A stretch of DNA of 64,000 bases from Saprospiraceae bacterium. Its GTDB lineage: Bacteria; Bacteroidota; Bacteroidia; Chitinophagales; Saprospiraceae. The DNA is taken from the NCBI GenBank assembly GCA_016719855.1, contig JADJYH010000081.1:65020-129019 (forward strand). The letters run 5' to 3'. Below are positions 15,949 through 24,185 of this stretch, in pieces. The translations under genes and the position numbers were made by a program. Each line of letters starts with the position of its first letter. Positions within the stretch are counted from its first letter, which is position 1. A model generated the notes under the pieces. The model was not told where the DNA came from. It made no database searches and saw only the letters and a program-made list of their open reading frames with translations.

Positions 15949-17696
15949 TGAAAATAAAGACCAAATTGACACTGGGTGTTGGGCTGCTTTTTTTGCTGAT
16001 TGTTTTATTGGCGACCATCGGTGTCCGGCAGATATGGAAATTGTCGGATGAGACTAAAAGTATCTTAAAGGCCAATTATAATACGCTGGATTATGTGCGG
16101 CACATGTTCACTGCTTTGGACAATATGCAGGCTGACCAAATCGACACCGCCTCTGTTTCCACATTTAGGGAAAATTTGTTGAAACAGGCTGTAAATATTA
16201 CGGAGGCCGGAGAAAAAGACGCCACGAAACGGCTGAATGTCCATTTTGAACAATTATTGAAAACTCCTGAAAATAAAACGCTCCCGGCGGAAATAAGGAA
16301 CGACTTGAACGAAATAATGCATCTCAATATGAGTGCTATCTTGCAAAAAAGTAAATCGGCAGAAACAACGGCAGACAAGGCAATAATATGGATTGGAATT
16401 ACAGGTGCTTTATGCTTTATCATCGCTTTTATTTTAATGGTAAATATGCCGGGCAATATTGCAGACCCTATTCGTGAATTGACGGAAAATATACGCCAGA
16501 TTGCAGGAAGAAAATATGACCAGCGGGTGCATTTTAAATCAGGTAGCGAGTTTGGCGATTTGGCGGAGGCATTCAACACGATGGCCGCCAAATTGCAAGA
16601 ATACGAGAGCAGTAATTTGTCCAAAATTTTGAATGAGAAAAAGCGCATCGAAACACTTATCAACAATATGCAGGAGCCGATAATTGGATTAGACGAAAAT
16701 AGAAGGGTAATCTTCGCCAACCAGGAAGCGCTGAAACTGTTGAACTTGAAACAGGCAGAACTCGTCGGACAACACGCCAAGGATGTCGCAGCCTCCAACG
16801 ACCTGATGCGCTCCTTGGTCATGGACATCCTGGAACCATCCAAAATCTCGGGCGGAAAATCCGAACCACTGAAGATATTTGCCGACAACCAAGAGAGCTA
16901 TTTTGAAAAGGAAATCATACCAGTCAACCTTGCTCGCACTGGGGAAAGGGAGGCACGGCACCTGGGCGACGTGATTTTGCTTAAGAACATTACTACGCTA
17001 AAAACCCTTGACCTTGCCAAAACGAACCTTTTACGCACAATTTCAAATGAACTGCGAGCACCCGTTGCATCTATCCTTTCGGTTTTGAATAACATGGAGA
17101 ACGAGCCTGCCGTGGCCGATATGGCCCAACAAGCGCAACGACTTTCAATGCTTCGGGAAGAAAGTGAGCGGTTGCTCAAAATCACGGGTACCTTGCTCAG
17201 TCTTTCGCAAGTGGAGTCGGGCAATATTGTCATCACGCCACAGGAACTGAACGTATCAGAAATTGTGAACTACGCATTGGAAACCGTAAAAAACCAAGCG
17301 GCACAAAAACAAGTGGGCATCGTGGTGAAAATTGAAGAAAACCTGCCACCGCTCATGGCCGACACCGACAAAACAGCATGGGTATTGGTGAATTTTTTGG
17401 TCAATGCCATTCGATATTCCCCCGAAAAAAGTGAAGTCATCGTGGAGGTGAAAAGGGAGAACGGGTCGGTGCGGTTCTCCGTCCAGGACTTCGGCAAGGG
17501 CATCGAAGGCAAATACAAAGACAGGGTTTTTGAGCGCTACTTCCGGGTGCCGGGCAGCGACAAGCAGGGCATTGGGCTGGCACTCGCCATCGGCAAGGAG
17601 TTTATCATTGCGCAGGGTGGCAACATCGGCGTGGAGAGCGAGTACGGTTCAGGCACCAGATTTTGGTTCCAGTTAAAAACGAACCAATTGGCTTGA
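15948..17696 (+). CDS. Membrane histidine kinase of the kdp cluster, phospho-acceptor His replaced by Asn
   Basis: The 582-residue protein has two membrane helices (around residues 8-25 and 145-165), a HAMP domain, a PAS domain (LINNMQEPIIGLDENRRVIF), a dimerisation helix and an ATP-binding domain. The ATPase motifs are complete: N box NFLVNAIRYS, G1 DFGKGI, G2 GIGLALAI. The H box, normally S-H-E-L-R, reads ISNELRAPVASI: codon AAT at 17046-17048 gives Asn367 where His should be. Without that His the protein cannot autophosphorylate in the usual way. Its natural partner kdpE is only present here as two fragments, so the change may be tolerated decay, or the protein may work as an allosteric module. 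A single C-to-A sequence error must be excluded. Confidence 0.88.
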   Translation: MKIKTKLTLGVGLLFLLIVLLATIGVRQIWKLSDETKSILKANYNTLDYVRHMFTALDNMQADQIDTASVSTFRENLLKQAVNITEAGEKDATKRLNVHFEQLLKTPENKTLPAEIRNDLNEIMHLNMSAILQKSKSAETTADKAIIWIGITGALCFIIAFILMVNMPGNIADPIRELTENIRQIAGRKYDQRVHFKSGSEFGDLAEAFNTMAAKLQEYESSNLSKILNEKKRIETLINNMQEPIIGLDENRRVIFANQEALKLLNLKQAELVGQHAKDVAASNDLMRSLVMDILEPSKISGGKSEPLKIFADNQESYFEKEIIPVNLARTGEREARHLGDVILLKNITTLKTLDLAKTNLLRTISNELRAPVASILSVLNNMENEPAVADMAQQAQRLSMLREESERLLKITGTLLSLSQVESGNIVITPQELNVSEIVNYALETVKNQAAQKQVGIVVKIEENLPPLMADTDKTAWVLVNFLVNAIRYSPEKSEVIVEVKRENGSVRFSVQDFGKGIEGKYKDRVFERYFRVPGSDKQGIGLALAIGKEFIIAQGGNIGVESEYGSGTRFWFQLKTNQLA

Positions 17697-17839
17697 TTTT
17701 GCTGCCCAAATAGTTGTGCAAGCCGCAATCGTGAGCTGCTGCGCAATGGTGTTTTTTGAGAAAAAGCATGTGGCGAACCACTGATTTTAAGGTTGAAAAA
17801 ACTGGGCAAAAAAGGCAGTCCGCCCAACCAACTTTCCGC

Positions 17840-17847
17840 TATCTTTG
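17840..17847 (+). promoter_or_regulatory. Promoter -7 element for the E1 dehydrogenase
   Basis: TATCTTTG matches TAnnTTTG perfectly and lies 28 bases before the ATG at 17876. It makes the longer readings from 17756 unlikely. Confidence 0.65.
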
Positions 17848-17875
17848 CCCCGCTTTTTTAAAATATGTTCGAAAA

Positions 17876-19888
17876 ATGCCGACTACAGCTGCCCAACCCA
17901 TCCAGTTCAAAAAAGGAAAACTGAGCAACGAAACTTTGCTCAAGCTCTATCGCCGACTGCTCAACCCCCGAATGATTGAGGAAAAAATGCTCATCCTGCT
18001 GCGGCAGGGGCAGATTTCCAAATGGTTCAGCGGCATCGGGCAGGAAGCCATTGCCGTTGGCGTCACCAGCGCCCTGTTGCCGGATGAACTGGTGTTCACA
18101 TTGCACCGCAACCTCGGCGTTTTCACGGTGCGGGATGTGCCGTTGGCTACGCTGTTTTCGCAGTGGCAGGGCAAAAAAAGCGGCTTCTCGAAAGGCCGGG
18201 AGCGCTCCTTCCACTTCGGTACATTGGATTATGGAATCGTCGGCATGATCAGTCACCTCGGCCCGCAATTGGCACTCGCCGATGGCGTAGCATTGGCACA
18301 CAAACTCAAGGGCGAGGGCCGGGTCGCATTGGCTTTCAGCGGCGAGGGCGGCACGAGCGAGGGCGATTTCCATGAGGCGCTGAACGTGGCCGCCGTCTGG
18401 GACTTGCCCGTGATTTTTATCGTTGAAAACAACGGCTACGGCCTTTCCACCACCACGAAGGAACAGTTTCGCTGCGCAAATATTGCCGACAAGGGCGTTG
18501 GCTATGGCATGAAGTCCGTCATCATTGACGGAAACAACATCCTCGAAGTTTACAACACCCTCGACAAACTGGCCGTCGAAATGCGCAAGAACCCGCACCC
18601 CGTGCTGGTCGAGTGCAAGACCTTCCGAATGCGGGGCCACGAGGAGGCCAGCGGCGTCAAGTACGTTCCGAAGGAACTGCTGGAAGCTTGGGCGCTGAAA
18701 GACCCACTCACCAACTACGAGCGCTACCTGCTCGAAGAAGGCGTTTTGGATGAAAAAATGGTGGCCAAATTGCGCAAGGAAATCAAAGAAGAAATCGAGG
18801 CAGCTTGGAAAATCACCGTTTCCGAGCCAGAAATCGAGCCGGATTTGGAGGAAGAATTGGGTGATGTGTATGCTCCATTATTGCAAACCGCTACCCCCAA
18901 TCCGCAATCCGCAATCGCAAATCCGCAATCGGAACGGCGCTACATTGACGCCATTTCCGACGGCCTCCGCCTCGCCATGCTGCGCCACGGCAACCTCGTG
19001 CTGATGGGGCAGGACATTGCCGGATACGGCGGGGTGTTCAAAATCACGCAGGGTTTCATGGACGAATTTGGCGGCGACCGCGTGCGCAACACGCCCATTT
19101 GCGAAAGCGCCATCGTCGGTACAGCGCTGGGCCTGAGCTTGAAAGGCTGCAAGTCAATGGTGGAGATGCAGTTCGCCGACTTCGTGACATGCGCCTTCAA
19201 CCAAATCGTGAACAACCTCGCCAAAATCCACTACCGCTGGGGTGTGGCCGCCGACGTGGTGGTGCGAATGCCAAGCGGCGGCGGGGTAGGGGCGGGGCCG
19301 TTCCATTCGCAGAGCAACGAGGCGTGGTTCGTGCACACGCCCGGCCTGAAAGTGGTCATTCCGTCCACGCCCTACGATGCCAAAGGACTGCTTTTGGCGG
19401 CGTTTGAAGACCCGAACCCGGTGATGTATTTTGAGCACAAGGCGCTGTACCGCAGCATCACGGAGGAGATTCCAGACGGCTACTACACCGTCGAAATCGG
19501 CAAGGCGAGGGTGGCACGGGAAGGTTCTGCGGTGAGCGTCATCACCTACGGCATGGGCGTTCACTGGGCGCTGAAGGTTTGCGAAGCGGAAGGTATTGAC
19601 GCCGACATCATTGACCTTCGCACGCTCTTGCCGCTTGATTATGAGGCAATTAGCGCCACTGTGAAAAAGACGAACCGGGTCGTCATTCTTCACGAAGACA
19701 CGCTCACGGGCGGCGTCGGCGGGGAGCTTTCCGCTTGGATTTCGGAGCACCTGTTCGAGCACCTCGACGCCCCGGTGAAGCGGGTGGCGGGACTGGATAC
19801 GCCGATTCCGTTTGCCATTCCGCTGGAGCAGAATTTCATGCCGGTGGAAAGGTTTAGGGAGGCGGTAAAGCAATTGGCAACTTACTGA
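17876..19888 (+). CDS. 2-oxo-acid dehydrogenase E1, fused alpha and beta subunits
   Basis: The 670-residue protein joins the E1 alpha part (residues about 1-330) to the E1 beta part (about 355-670). The alpha part holds the thiamine diphosphate motif GEGGTSEGDFHEALNVAAVW ending in VENN. The beta part begins RYIDAISDGLRLAMLRHGNL and holds MPSGGGVGAGPFHSQSNE. E1 decarboxylates pyruvate or branched-chain 2-oxo acids and passes the acyl group to a lipoyl E2; the fused form in Bacteroidota is usually annotated as branched-chain or pyruvate dehydrogenase. The linker at 18897-18933 is made of short tandem repeats coding for PNPQSAIANPQSER, very like the intergenic repeats here, which hints at how the fusion arose. 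Confidence 0.9.
   Translation: MPTTAAQPIQFKKGKLSNETLLKLYRRLLNPRMIEEKMLILLRQGQISKWFSGIGQEAIAVGVTSALLPDELVFTLHRNLGVFTVRDVPLATLFSQWQGKKSGFSKGRERSFHFGTLDYGIVGMISHLGPQLALADGVALAHKLKGEGRVALAFSGEGGTSEGDFHEALNVAAVWDLPVIFIVENNGYGLSTTTKEQFRCANIADKGVGYGMKSVIIDGNNILEVYNTLDKLAVEMRKNPHPVLVECKTFRMRGHEEASGVKYVPKELLEAWALKDPLTNYERYLLEEGVLDEKMVAKLRKEIKEEIEAAWKITVSEPEIEPDLEEELGDVYAPLLQTATPNPQSAIANPQSERRYIDAISDGLRLAMLRHGNLVLMGQDIAGYGGVFKITQGFMDEFGGDRVRNTPICESAIVGTALGLSLKGCKSMVEMQFADFVTCAFNQIVNNLAKIHYRWGVAADVVVRMPSGGGVGAGPFHSQSNEAWFVHTPGLKVVIPSTPYDAKGLLLAAFEDPNPVMYFEHKALYRSITEEIPDGYYTVEIGKARVAREGSAVSVITYGMGVHWALKVCEAEGIDADIIDLRTLLPLDYEAISATVKKTNRVVILHEDTLTGGVGGELSAWISEHLFEHLDAPVKRVAGLDTPIPFAIPLEQNFMPVERFREAVKQLATY
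18897..18933 (+). repeat. In-frame tandem repeat forming the E1 alpha-beta linker
   Basis: The unit AATCCGCAATC or its variant repeats about four times inside the coding sequence, exactly between the two E1 halves. Related AATCGTAAAT units occur between genes at 63241-63280. Confidence 0.7.
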
Positions 19889-19889
19889 T

Positions 19890-20003
19890 TAGTGTTTATG
19901 TGTTTGGGCGTTTGCGTGTTTTTGAGACACAGTAATTAGCACGCTCGAACCAATTTTGCAGGTTTCATCTCAAACACAAAAACACAAAAACACTCAAACA
20001 CTA
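19890..20003. repeat. Inverted repeat array between E1 and the receiver gene
   Basis: The left arm contains GTGTTTATGTGTTTGGGCG and GTGTTTTTGAGA. The right arm contains TCTCAAACACAAAAACAC and AAACACTCAAACACTA. The arms pair with few mismatches over about 35 bases, with a spacer of about 40. The right arm ends eight bases before the next ATG. Confidence 0.7.
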
Positions 20004-20010
20004 TAAAAAA

Positions 20011-20394
20011 ATGAACATCCTGCTCTGTACCACCGAAGAACTGATGCTGACCACTTTCGAGTTCCGCTTTCGCAAGAACGGCTGGAAACTGATGGTGGCC
20101 GACAGCGCCAAAACGGCGCTCGAAAAAACCCGAAGCCTGCTGCCCGACTTGGTCGTGGTAGACTTGGAACTGCCCAATTTTGAGGCATTGGACATCGTGC
20201 AGTTCATCCGTAATGAACCAAACGGCGAGTTGCCAATTTTGACCTACGGCACGGTGGAGAACGAAAAACTGCTTTTCGAATCACTCCGGTTGGGTGCCGA
20301 CGACTTCATCATCGCACCGATGAAACCGGACGAGCTGACCATCCGCATCCGGCGTCAGCTCCTCAAGAAAAAAATGGCGGGCAGTTTGCAATGA
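20011..20394 (+). CDS. Stand-alone degenerate receiver-domain protein
   Basis: The 127-residue protein has the (beta-alpha)5 receiver pattern and keeps the candidate phospho-acceptor Asp in LVVVDLELPN. The acidic pair that binds magnesium near the N-terminus is replaced (ILLCTTEEL instead of VDDD), and the conserved Lys of the KPF motif reads as Ala in DDFIIAPMKPDEL. It has no output domain. It may be a phosphorylation-independent receiver that acts through protein contacts. It lies between E1 and RmlA genes, with repeat arrays on both sides, so its partner is unknown. It is not a replacement KdpE, since it lacks a DNA-binding domain. Confidence 0.75.
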   Translation: MNILLCTTEELMLTTFEFRFRKNGWKLMVADSAKTALEKTRSLLPDLVVVDLELPNFEALDIVQFIRNEPNGELPILTYGTVENEKLLFESLRLGADDFIIAPMKPDELTIRIRRQLLKKKMAGSLQ

Positions 20395-20431
20395 GCAGTC
20401 CCTGACTGCCAACTGCCAACTGTCAAACTGC
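20381..20431. repeat. Short inverted repeat between receiver gene and rmlA
   Basis: GCAGTTTG, at the end of the receiver gene, pairs with CAAACTGC at 20424-20431, and ACTGCCA units repeat between them. The G-poor right part leads directly into the rmlA start. Confidence 0.45.
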
Positions 20432-20441
20432 AAACTTAAAA

Positions 20442-21302
20442 ATGAAAGGAATCATCCTCGCCGGGGGCCTCGGCACTCGCCTCTATCCGTTGACACTCGT
20501 CGTGAGCAAGCAAATGATGCCGGTTTACGACAAGCCGATGATTTATTACCCGCTCAGCACGTTGATGCAGGCGGGCATCAAGGACATCCTCATCATTTCC
20601 ACGCCTTACGACCTCCCCAATTTCGAGAAATTGCTCGGCGACGGCAGCGAAATCGGCTGCAACTTCGAGTATGTGGCGCAGTACGAACCGAACGGGCTGG
20701 CGCAGGCCTTCGTGTTGGGCGAAAAATTCATCAACGGTGAGCCTGCGGCGCTGATTTTGGGCGACAATATTTTCTACGGAGCGGGCATGGCCGAGCTGAT
20801 GCAGGCCAGCGCCAACCCAGATGGCGGAGTCATCTTCGCCTACCAAGTGGCCGACCCAGAGCGCTACGGCGTGGTGGAGTTCGATGAAAATTTTAAGGCG
20901 ATTTCCATCGAAGAAAAGCCAGCGAAGCCCAAGTCAAATTATGCCGTTCCCGGTTTGTATTTCTATGACAATCAGATAGTTGAGATATGCAAGAACCTGA
21001 AGCCCAGCCCACGGGGCGAGTACGAAATCACCGACGTGAACCGCATCTACCTCGAAATGGGCAAGCTCAAAGTTGCCGTTTTGGGCAGGGGCGTAGCTTG
21101 GTTGGACACGGGTACGCACGCCTCGCTGCTGCAAGCGGGGCAGTTCATTCAGGTCATCGAGGAACGGCAGGGCCTGAAAATTGGCTGCATCGAGGAGGTG
21201 GCTTGGGAGATGGGCTTCATTGACGATGCACAGCTCGAAAAACTTGGTCATAAGTTCATCAAGAGCGGGTATGGCGAATACCTGCTGCGGTTGTTGAAAT
21301 AG
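20442..21302 (+). CDS. rfbA: Glucose-1-phosphate thymidylyltransferase (RmlA)
   Basis: The 286-residue protein begins MKGIILAGGLGTRLYPLT, the nucleotide-binding signature of sugar-nucleotide pyrophosphorylases, and has SKQMMPVYDKPMIYYPLS and the metal-site region LILGDNIFYG typical of RmlA. It converts glucose 1-phosphate and dTTP to dTDP-glucose, the first step to dTDP-rhamnose for surface polysaccharides. No rmlB, C or D lies in the window. The length is normal. Confidence 0.95.
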   Translation: MKGIILAGGLGTRLYPLTLVVSKQMMPVYDKPMIYYPLSTLMQAGIKDILIISTPYDLPNFEKLLGDGSEIGCNFEYVAQYEPNGLAQAFVLGEKFINGEPAALILGDNIFYGAGMAELMQASANPDGGVIFAYQVADPERYGVVEFDENFKAISIEEKPAKPKSNYAVPGLYFYDNQIVEICKNLKPSPRGEYEITDVNRIYLEMGKLKVAVLGRGVAWLDTGTHASLLQAGQFIQVIEERQGLKIGCIEEVAWEMGFIDDAQLEKLGHKFIKSGYGEYLLRLLK

Positions 21303-21377
21303 AGCGGCTTGATTTTTGCTGGCTTTATGGTTTGGCCTCACGGCAAAATTCGACACTCAGTAGAAAAACAAGCAACT

Positions 21378-22223
21378 ATGAACTTTGACAAACACCGACC
21401 CCGCCGCTTGGTGAGGGCGTTTACCCTGCTTTTTTTAGCTTCAATCCTGTTCGCTGCCTGCCAAGGCGACCTGCCCAATGTGCCTATCGAACAGGAATTT
21501 ACCAAAGAAAAACTGGAAAAATTAGGGGCTATGCTGCGCCAGGAGCTGCTCGACCAGTATGATTTCTTGCCCGAACTTCCGCCTTACGACACCTCGATTT
21601 ATTGGTACGTGCAAACGCTCTACGAACAGGCCACCAGCACCATGCACCTCGACAAGCAGTCACCAGCCTACAACAAATGGGACCAAGACCGACAATGGAA
21701 GGTTTTTATCATTAAAAATGAGAACGAGCACTTGGCCTTTACCTTGCCCGGTGGCGACTTTTTTATCTCCACGGGCATGTTGAAGAGCTTAAAAAAAGAT
21801 TACGAATTGTATGCTATGCTCTCCTTCGAAGCCACGCTGATGAACGATGGGCATTTGCTGGCGCAATGGGTAAGGGAATACAATTCGCTGACAATCAATA
21901 ATTTAATTGAGGACAATGACCAACCAAACTCGCTCTCCGCTGAGGTGTTGGCACAAGAAATGACCACGTTCATATTCGATTTGGAGGTGGTGGAGGTGGT
22001 GGACAAAGCGGCCATCGAGAATACCTGCTCGACCTCCATCCTGAGTCCCCTTGGCTTGTTGCCCTTTTTGTCAAACCCAGATTTTGACGAAGCCAAGTGG
22101 TTGCAAACACGCCCATCCTACGAGAACAGGGCTGATATCATGCCCGAAATAGCTGATGACGGGTGCAACAATCGGCAGCAAGGCAGCAATTACCAGCGAT
22201 TTGTGCTGGATGTGCTGGACTAG
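21378..22223 (+). CDS. M48-like lipoprotein without the zinc-binding motif
   Basis: The 281-residue protein has a lipoprotein signal ending LFAAC at about residue 28. The middle contains LPGGDFFISTGMLKSL followed by DYELYAMLSFEATLMNDGHL. In M48 peptidases this arrangement is PGG.I.V..GLL......E.A.VL.HE..H, so the HExxH zinc site corresponds to SFEATLM and both histidines are gone. It is therefore probably a non-catalytic relative, or the resemblance is only partial. The remainder, rich in Asp and Glu with a late CSTSILSPLGLLPF segment, is unrecognised. It ends in a repeat array shared with the convergent TIGR02757 gene. Confidence 0.6.
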   Translation: MNFDKHRPRRLVRAFTLLFLASILFAACQGDLPNVPIEQEFTKEKLEKLGAMLRQELLDQYDFLPELPPYDTSIYWYVQTLYEQATSTMHLDKQSPAYNKWDQDRQWKVFIIKNENEHLAFTLPGGDFFISTGMLKSLKKDYELYAMLSFEATLMNDGHLLAQWVREYNSLTINNLIEDNDQPNSLSAEVLAQEMTTFIFDLEVVEVVDKAAIENTCSTSILSPLGLLPFLSNPDFDEAKWLQTRPSYENRADIMPEIADDGCNNRQQGSNYQRFVLDVLD

Positions 22224-22224
22224 C

Positions 22225-22294
22225 TATGAATTATGAGTTATGAACTATAAACACCACTTGCTCAACTCATACCTAAAAACTCATAACTCATATC
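22225..22294. repeat. Inverted repeat array (TTATGAGT type) between convergent genes
   Basis: ATGAATTATGAGTTATGAAC on the left faces ACTCATACC...ACTCATAACTCATATC on the right. The right part is also the last eleven codons of the minus-strand TIGR02757 gene. The same unit recurs at 40241-40299. Confidence 0.7.
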
Positions 22295-23062
22295 TCCCCC
22301 CAACGCTCCCAGCCCAAACAGCGCAAAATCGTACTTCACAGGGTCTCCCGGGTCGAATTCACGCAACCTTTCCGTCAATTCGAGCACAGCCAGCCAGTCG
22401 GTTTGCGGGCGGGTGAGCAGGCCGAGTCGGCGGGCGTGGCGCTCCACATGCACATCGAGGGGCACGAGCAGTTGGGCGGGTTTGATGTTTTTCCAGAGGC
22501 CGAAATCCACGCCCCGGTCGTCGCTCCTTACCATCCAGCGGAGGAACATGTTCAGCCGCTTGCAGGTGCTCTTGGTGGCAGGGGATGGCACGTGCTTCCG
22601 GGTGCGCTGCGGCACATCTGGTAGCGAGAAAAACAACGCTCGAAAACCTGCAATTCCATTGCCCGTATCAACATCTCCAGGTTTCATTTTCATCAAAAAG
22701 GCGGTTTCCAGCGAGTCGTGGTTTTGGTAAAACCATTGGAAAAATTCCAAGAAATACAGCGTGTCGGTCGCCTGAAAAGTTCGGTGCTTGAAGTTCAGGA
22801 ACGGCTTCCGGTCGTGTTCTTGGTGGTGGAGGATAAAGTCGTGGGGTGCGTTGTCCATCAGCTCGAAGAGTTCGTTGGCTTTGTTGATGATGGTCTTGCG
22901 CTGGCCCCAAGCAAGCATGGCCGTCCAAAATGCCGTGATTTCGATGTCCTGCAATTTGGAAAAACGGTGCGGAACGCCAATCGGGTCGTTTTCAATAAAA
23001 TTGGGGCGATTGTATTTTTCGATGCAGTCGTCGAGGAAGATTTTCAGGTCGGCGTTTGTCAT
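22262..23062 (-). CDS. TIGR02757 (DUF2400) family protein
   Basis: The 266-residue protein carries the family's N-terminal block DPIGVPHRFSKLQDIEITAF with WGQRKTIINKANELFELMD, and the later LDVHVERHARRLGLLTR, which resembles the helix-hairpin-helix DNA glycosylase fold. The function is unknown; a role in nucleic-acid repair or modification is conceivable. The core should end at YDFALFGLGALGG; the final residues DMSYEFLGMS are coded by the TTATGAGT repeat, so repeat spread appears to have replaced the original stop. Confidence 0.88.
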   Translation of the reverse strand: MTNADLKIFLDDCIEKYNRPNFIENDPIGVPHRFSKLQDIEITAFWTAMLAWGQRKTIINKANELFELMDNAPHDFILHHQEHDRKPFLNFKHRTFQATDTLYFLEFFQWFYQNHDSLETAFLMKMKPGDVDTGNGIAGFRALFFSLPDVPQRTRKHVPSPATKSTCKRLNMFLRWMVRSDDRGVDFGLWKNIKPAQLLVPLDVHVERHARRLGLLTRPQTDWLAVLELTERLREFDPGDPVKYDFALFGLGALGGDMSYEFLGMS

Positions 23063-23193
23063 TTTTTCAAGTCAATCGTCAGGTGGGCGTCCGAAGAAAT
23101 GGTTTGGTAGTACTGTTTTTCAAAAAAATACTGACATTTGCATTGTCCGAAAGGCATCTAAAACAAAACTGCCGTCCCTCACGGGCACAAAAA

Positions 23194-23283
23194 ATGACCG
23201 CAACACTCACATATACCCTCGTGCTGGCCGCCATTTACTTTGGCATCAAAGCCATTGAGTACATGGAGCAAAAGGAATCGTGA
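23194..23283 (+). CDS. 29-residue single-helix membrane peptide
   Basis: The frame MTATLTYTLVLAAIYFGIKA ends IEYMEQKES. It is one hydrophobic helix with a charged tail, preceded by an A-rich leader and by a GACATTTG element near 23130 that resembles a promoter. It lies alone between two minus-strand genes, its stop two bases from the glycosyltransferase stop. It is probably real but cannot be assigned. Confidence 0.45.
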   Translation: MTATLTYTLVLAAIYFGIKAIEYMEQKES

Positions 23284-23284
23284 G

Positions 23285-24034
23285 TTAGCTAAGTCGTTTG
23301 TACATGTCCAGTTTAGCCAGCCCAATACGCTGGAAGAAATGGCAGGAAGACACCCGCAGTACCCCCATCCCGTACTTCATACTCCGCCTGAAATTAATGG
23401 AAGAAGCCTCCTCGAAATACTTCGTGGGGCAAGTGACCTCGGCAATGTCGAAGCCGGCAAAGACGATTTGCGAAAGCATTTCATTGTCGAAAACAAAGTC
23501 GTCCGAGTTTGCCTCAAAGTTGATGGTCGTCAGCACCTCCCGGTTGAAAGCACGGTAGCCCGTGTGGTACTCCGAGAGCTTGTAGCTGATGAGCAGGTTT
23601 TGCGAAAGCGTCAAAAACCGGTTGAAAACGTACTTGTACAGCGGCATCCCGCCCCTAAGCGCCCCCTTGCCGAGGATGCGGCTGCCGAGCACCACCGGGT
23701 AAAGCCCTTCGCCGATGATGTTCACGAACGAGGGAATCAGCAGCGGCGTGTACTGGTAATCAGGGTGGAGCATGATGACGATGTCGCCGCCAAGTTCCAG
23801 TGCCTTGCGGTACAGCGACTTCTGGTTGCCGCCGTAGCCTTTGTTTTTCTGGTGCTCGATGACGTGGTTGATGCCGAGTTTTTTGGCCAAAGCCACGGTG
23901 TTGTCACGGCTGGCATCGTCACAGAGGATAACCTCGTCAACGAGCGGGAAGGGGATTTCGGCGTAGGTTTTTTCGAGCGTCAGAGCTGCGTTGTAGGCTG
24001 GCAGCACGACGATGACCTTTTTTCCTTTGTACAT
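23285..24034 (-). CDS. Family 2 glycosyltransferase (dolichol-phosphate mannosyltransferase-like)
   Basis: The 249-residue protein starts with KVIVVLPAYNAALTLEKTY, the GT2 nucleotide-sugar site, followed by DEVILCDDASRDNT and the metal-binding HPDYQYTP. It lacks C-terminal membrane helices. SEYHTGYRAFNREVL is the conserved acceptor-side motif seen in DPM1-type and undecaprenyl-phosphate sugar transferases. It probably loads a sugar onto a lipid carrier for surface glycans. A TATCTTTG promoter lies 32 bases upstream. Confidence 0.9.
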   Translation of the reverse strand: MYKGKKVIVVLPAYNAALTLEKTYAEIPFPLVDEVILCDDASRDNTVALAKKLGINHVIEHQKNKGYGGNQKSLYRKALELGGDIVIMLHPDYQYTPLLIPSFVNIIGEGLYPVVLGSRILGKGALRGGMPLYKYVFNRFLTLSQNLLISYKLSEYHTGYRAFNREVLTTINFEANSDDFVFDNEMLSQIVFAGFDIAEVTCPTKYFEEASSINFRRSMKYGMGVLRVSSCHFFQRIGLAKLDMYKRLS

Positions 24035-24065
24035 TTGCGCTGTATTCGTTGCTAAAAAATGGCTG

Positions 24066-24073
24066 CAAAGATA
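24066..24073 (-). promoter_or_regulatory. Promoter -7 element for the glycosyltransferase
   Basis: The minus strand reads TATCTTTG, a perfect TAnnTTTG match, 32 bases before the ATG at 24034. Confidence 0.6.
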
Positions 24074-24078
24074 TGAAA

Positions 24079-24176
24079 GACATTAGAAGATAGACCTTAG
24101 ACATTAGATGAGCCAGTGCATAGGCCGTCTTGCCCCTCTAATGTCTAAAGTCTAAAATCTAGTGTCTAAAATCTCC
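24079..24176. repeat. Inverted repeat array (AGACATTAGA type)
   Basis: The left part GACATTAGAAGATAGACC and AGACATTAGATGAG faces CTAATGTCTAAAGTCTAAAA and variants on the right. The right part runs to nine bases before the ATG at 24186. Confidence 0.7.
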
Positions 24177-24185
24177 AAAATGCCC

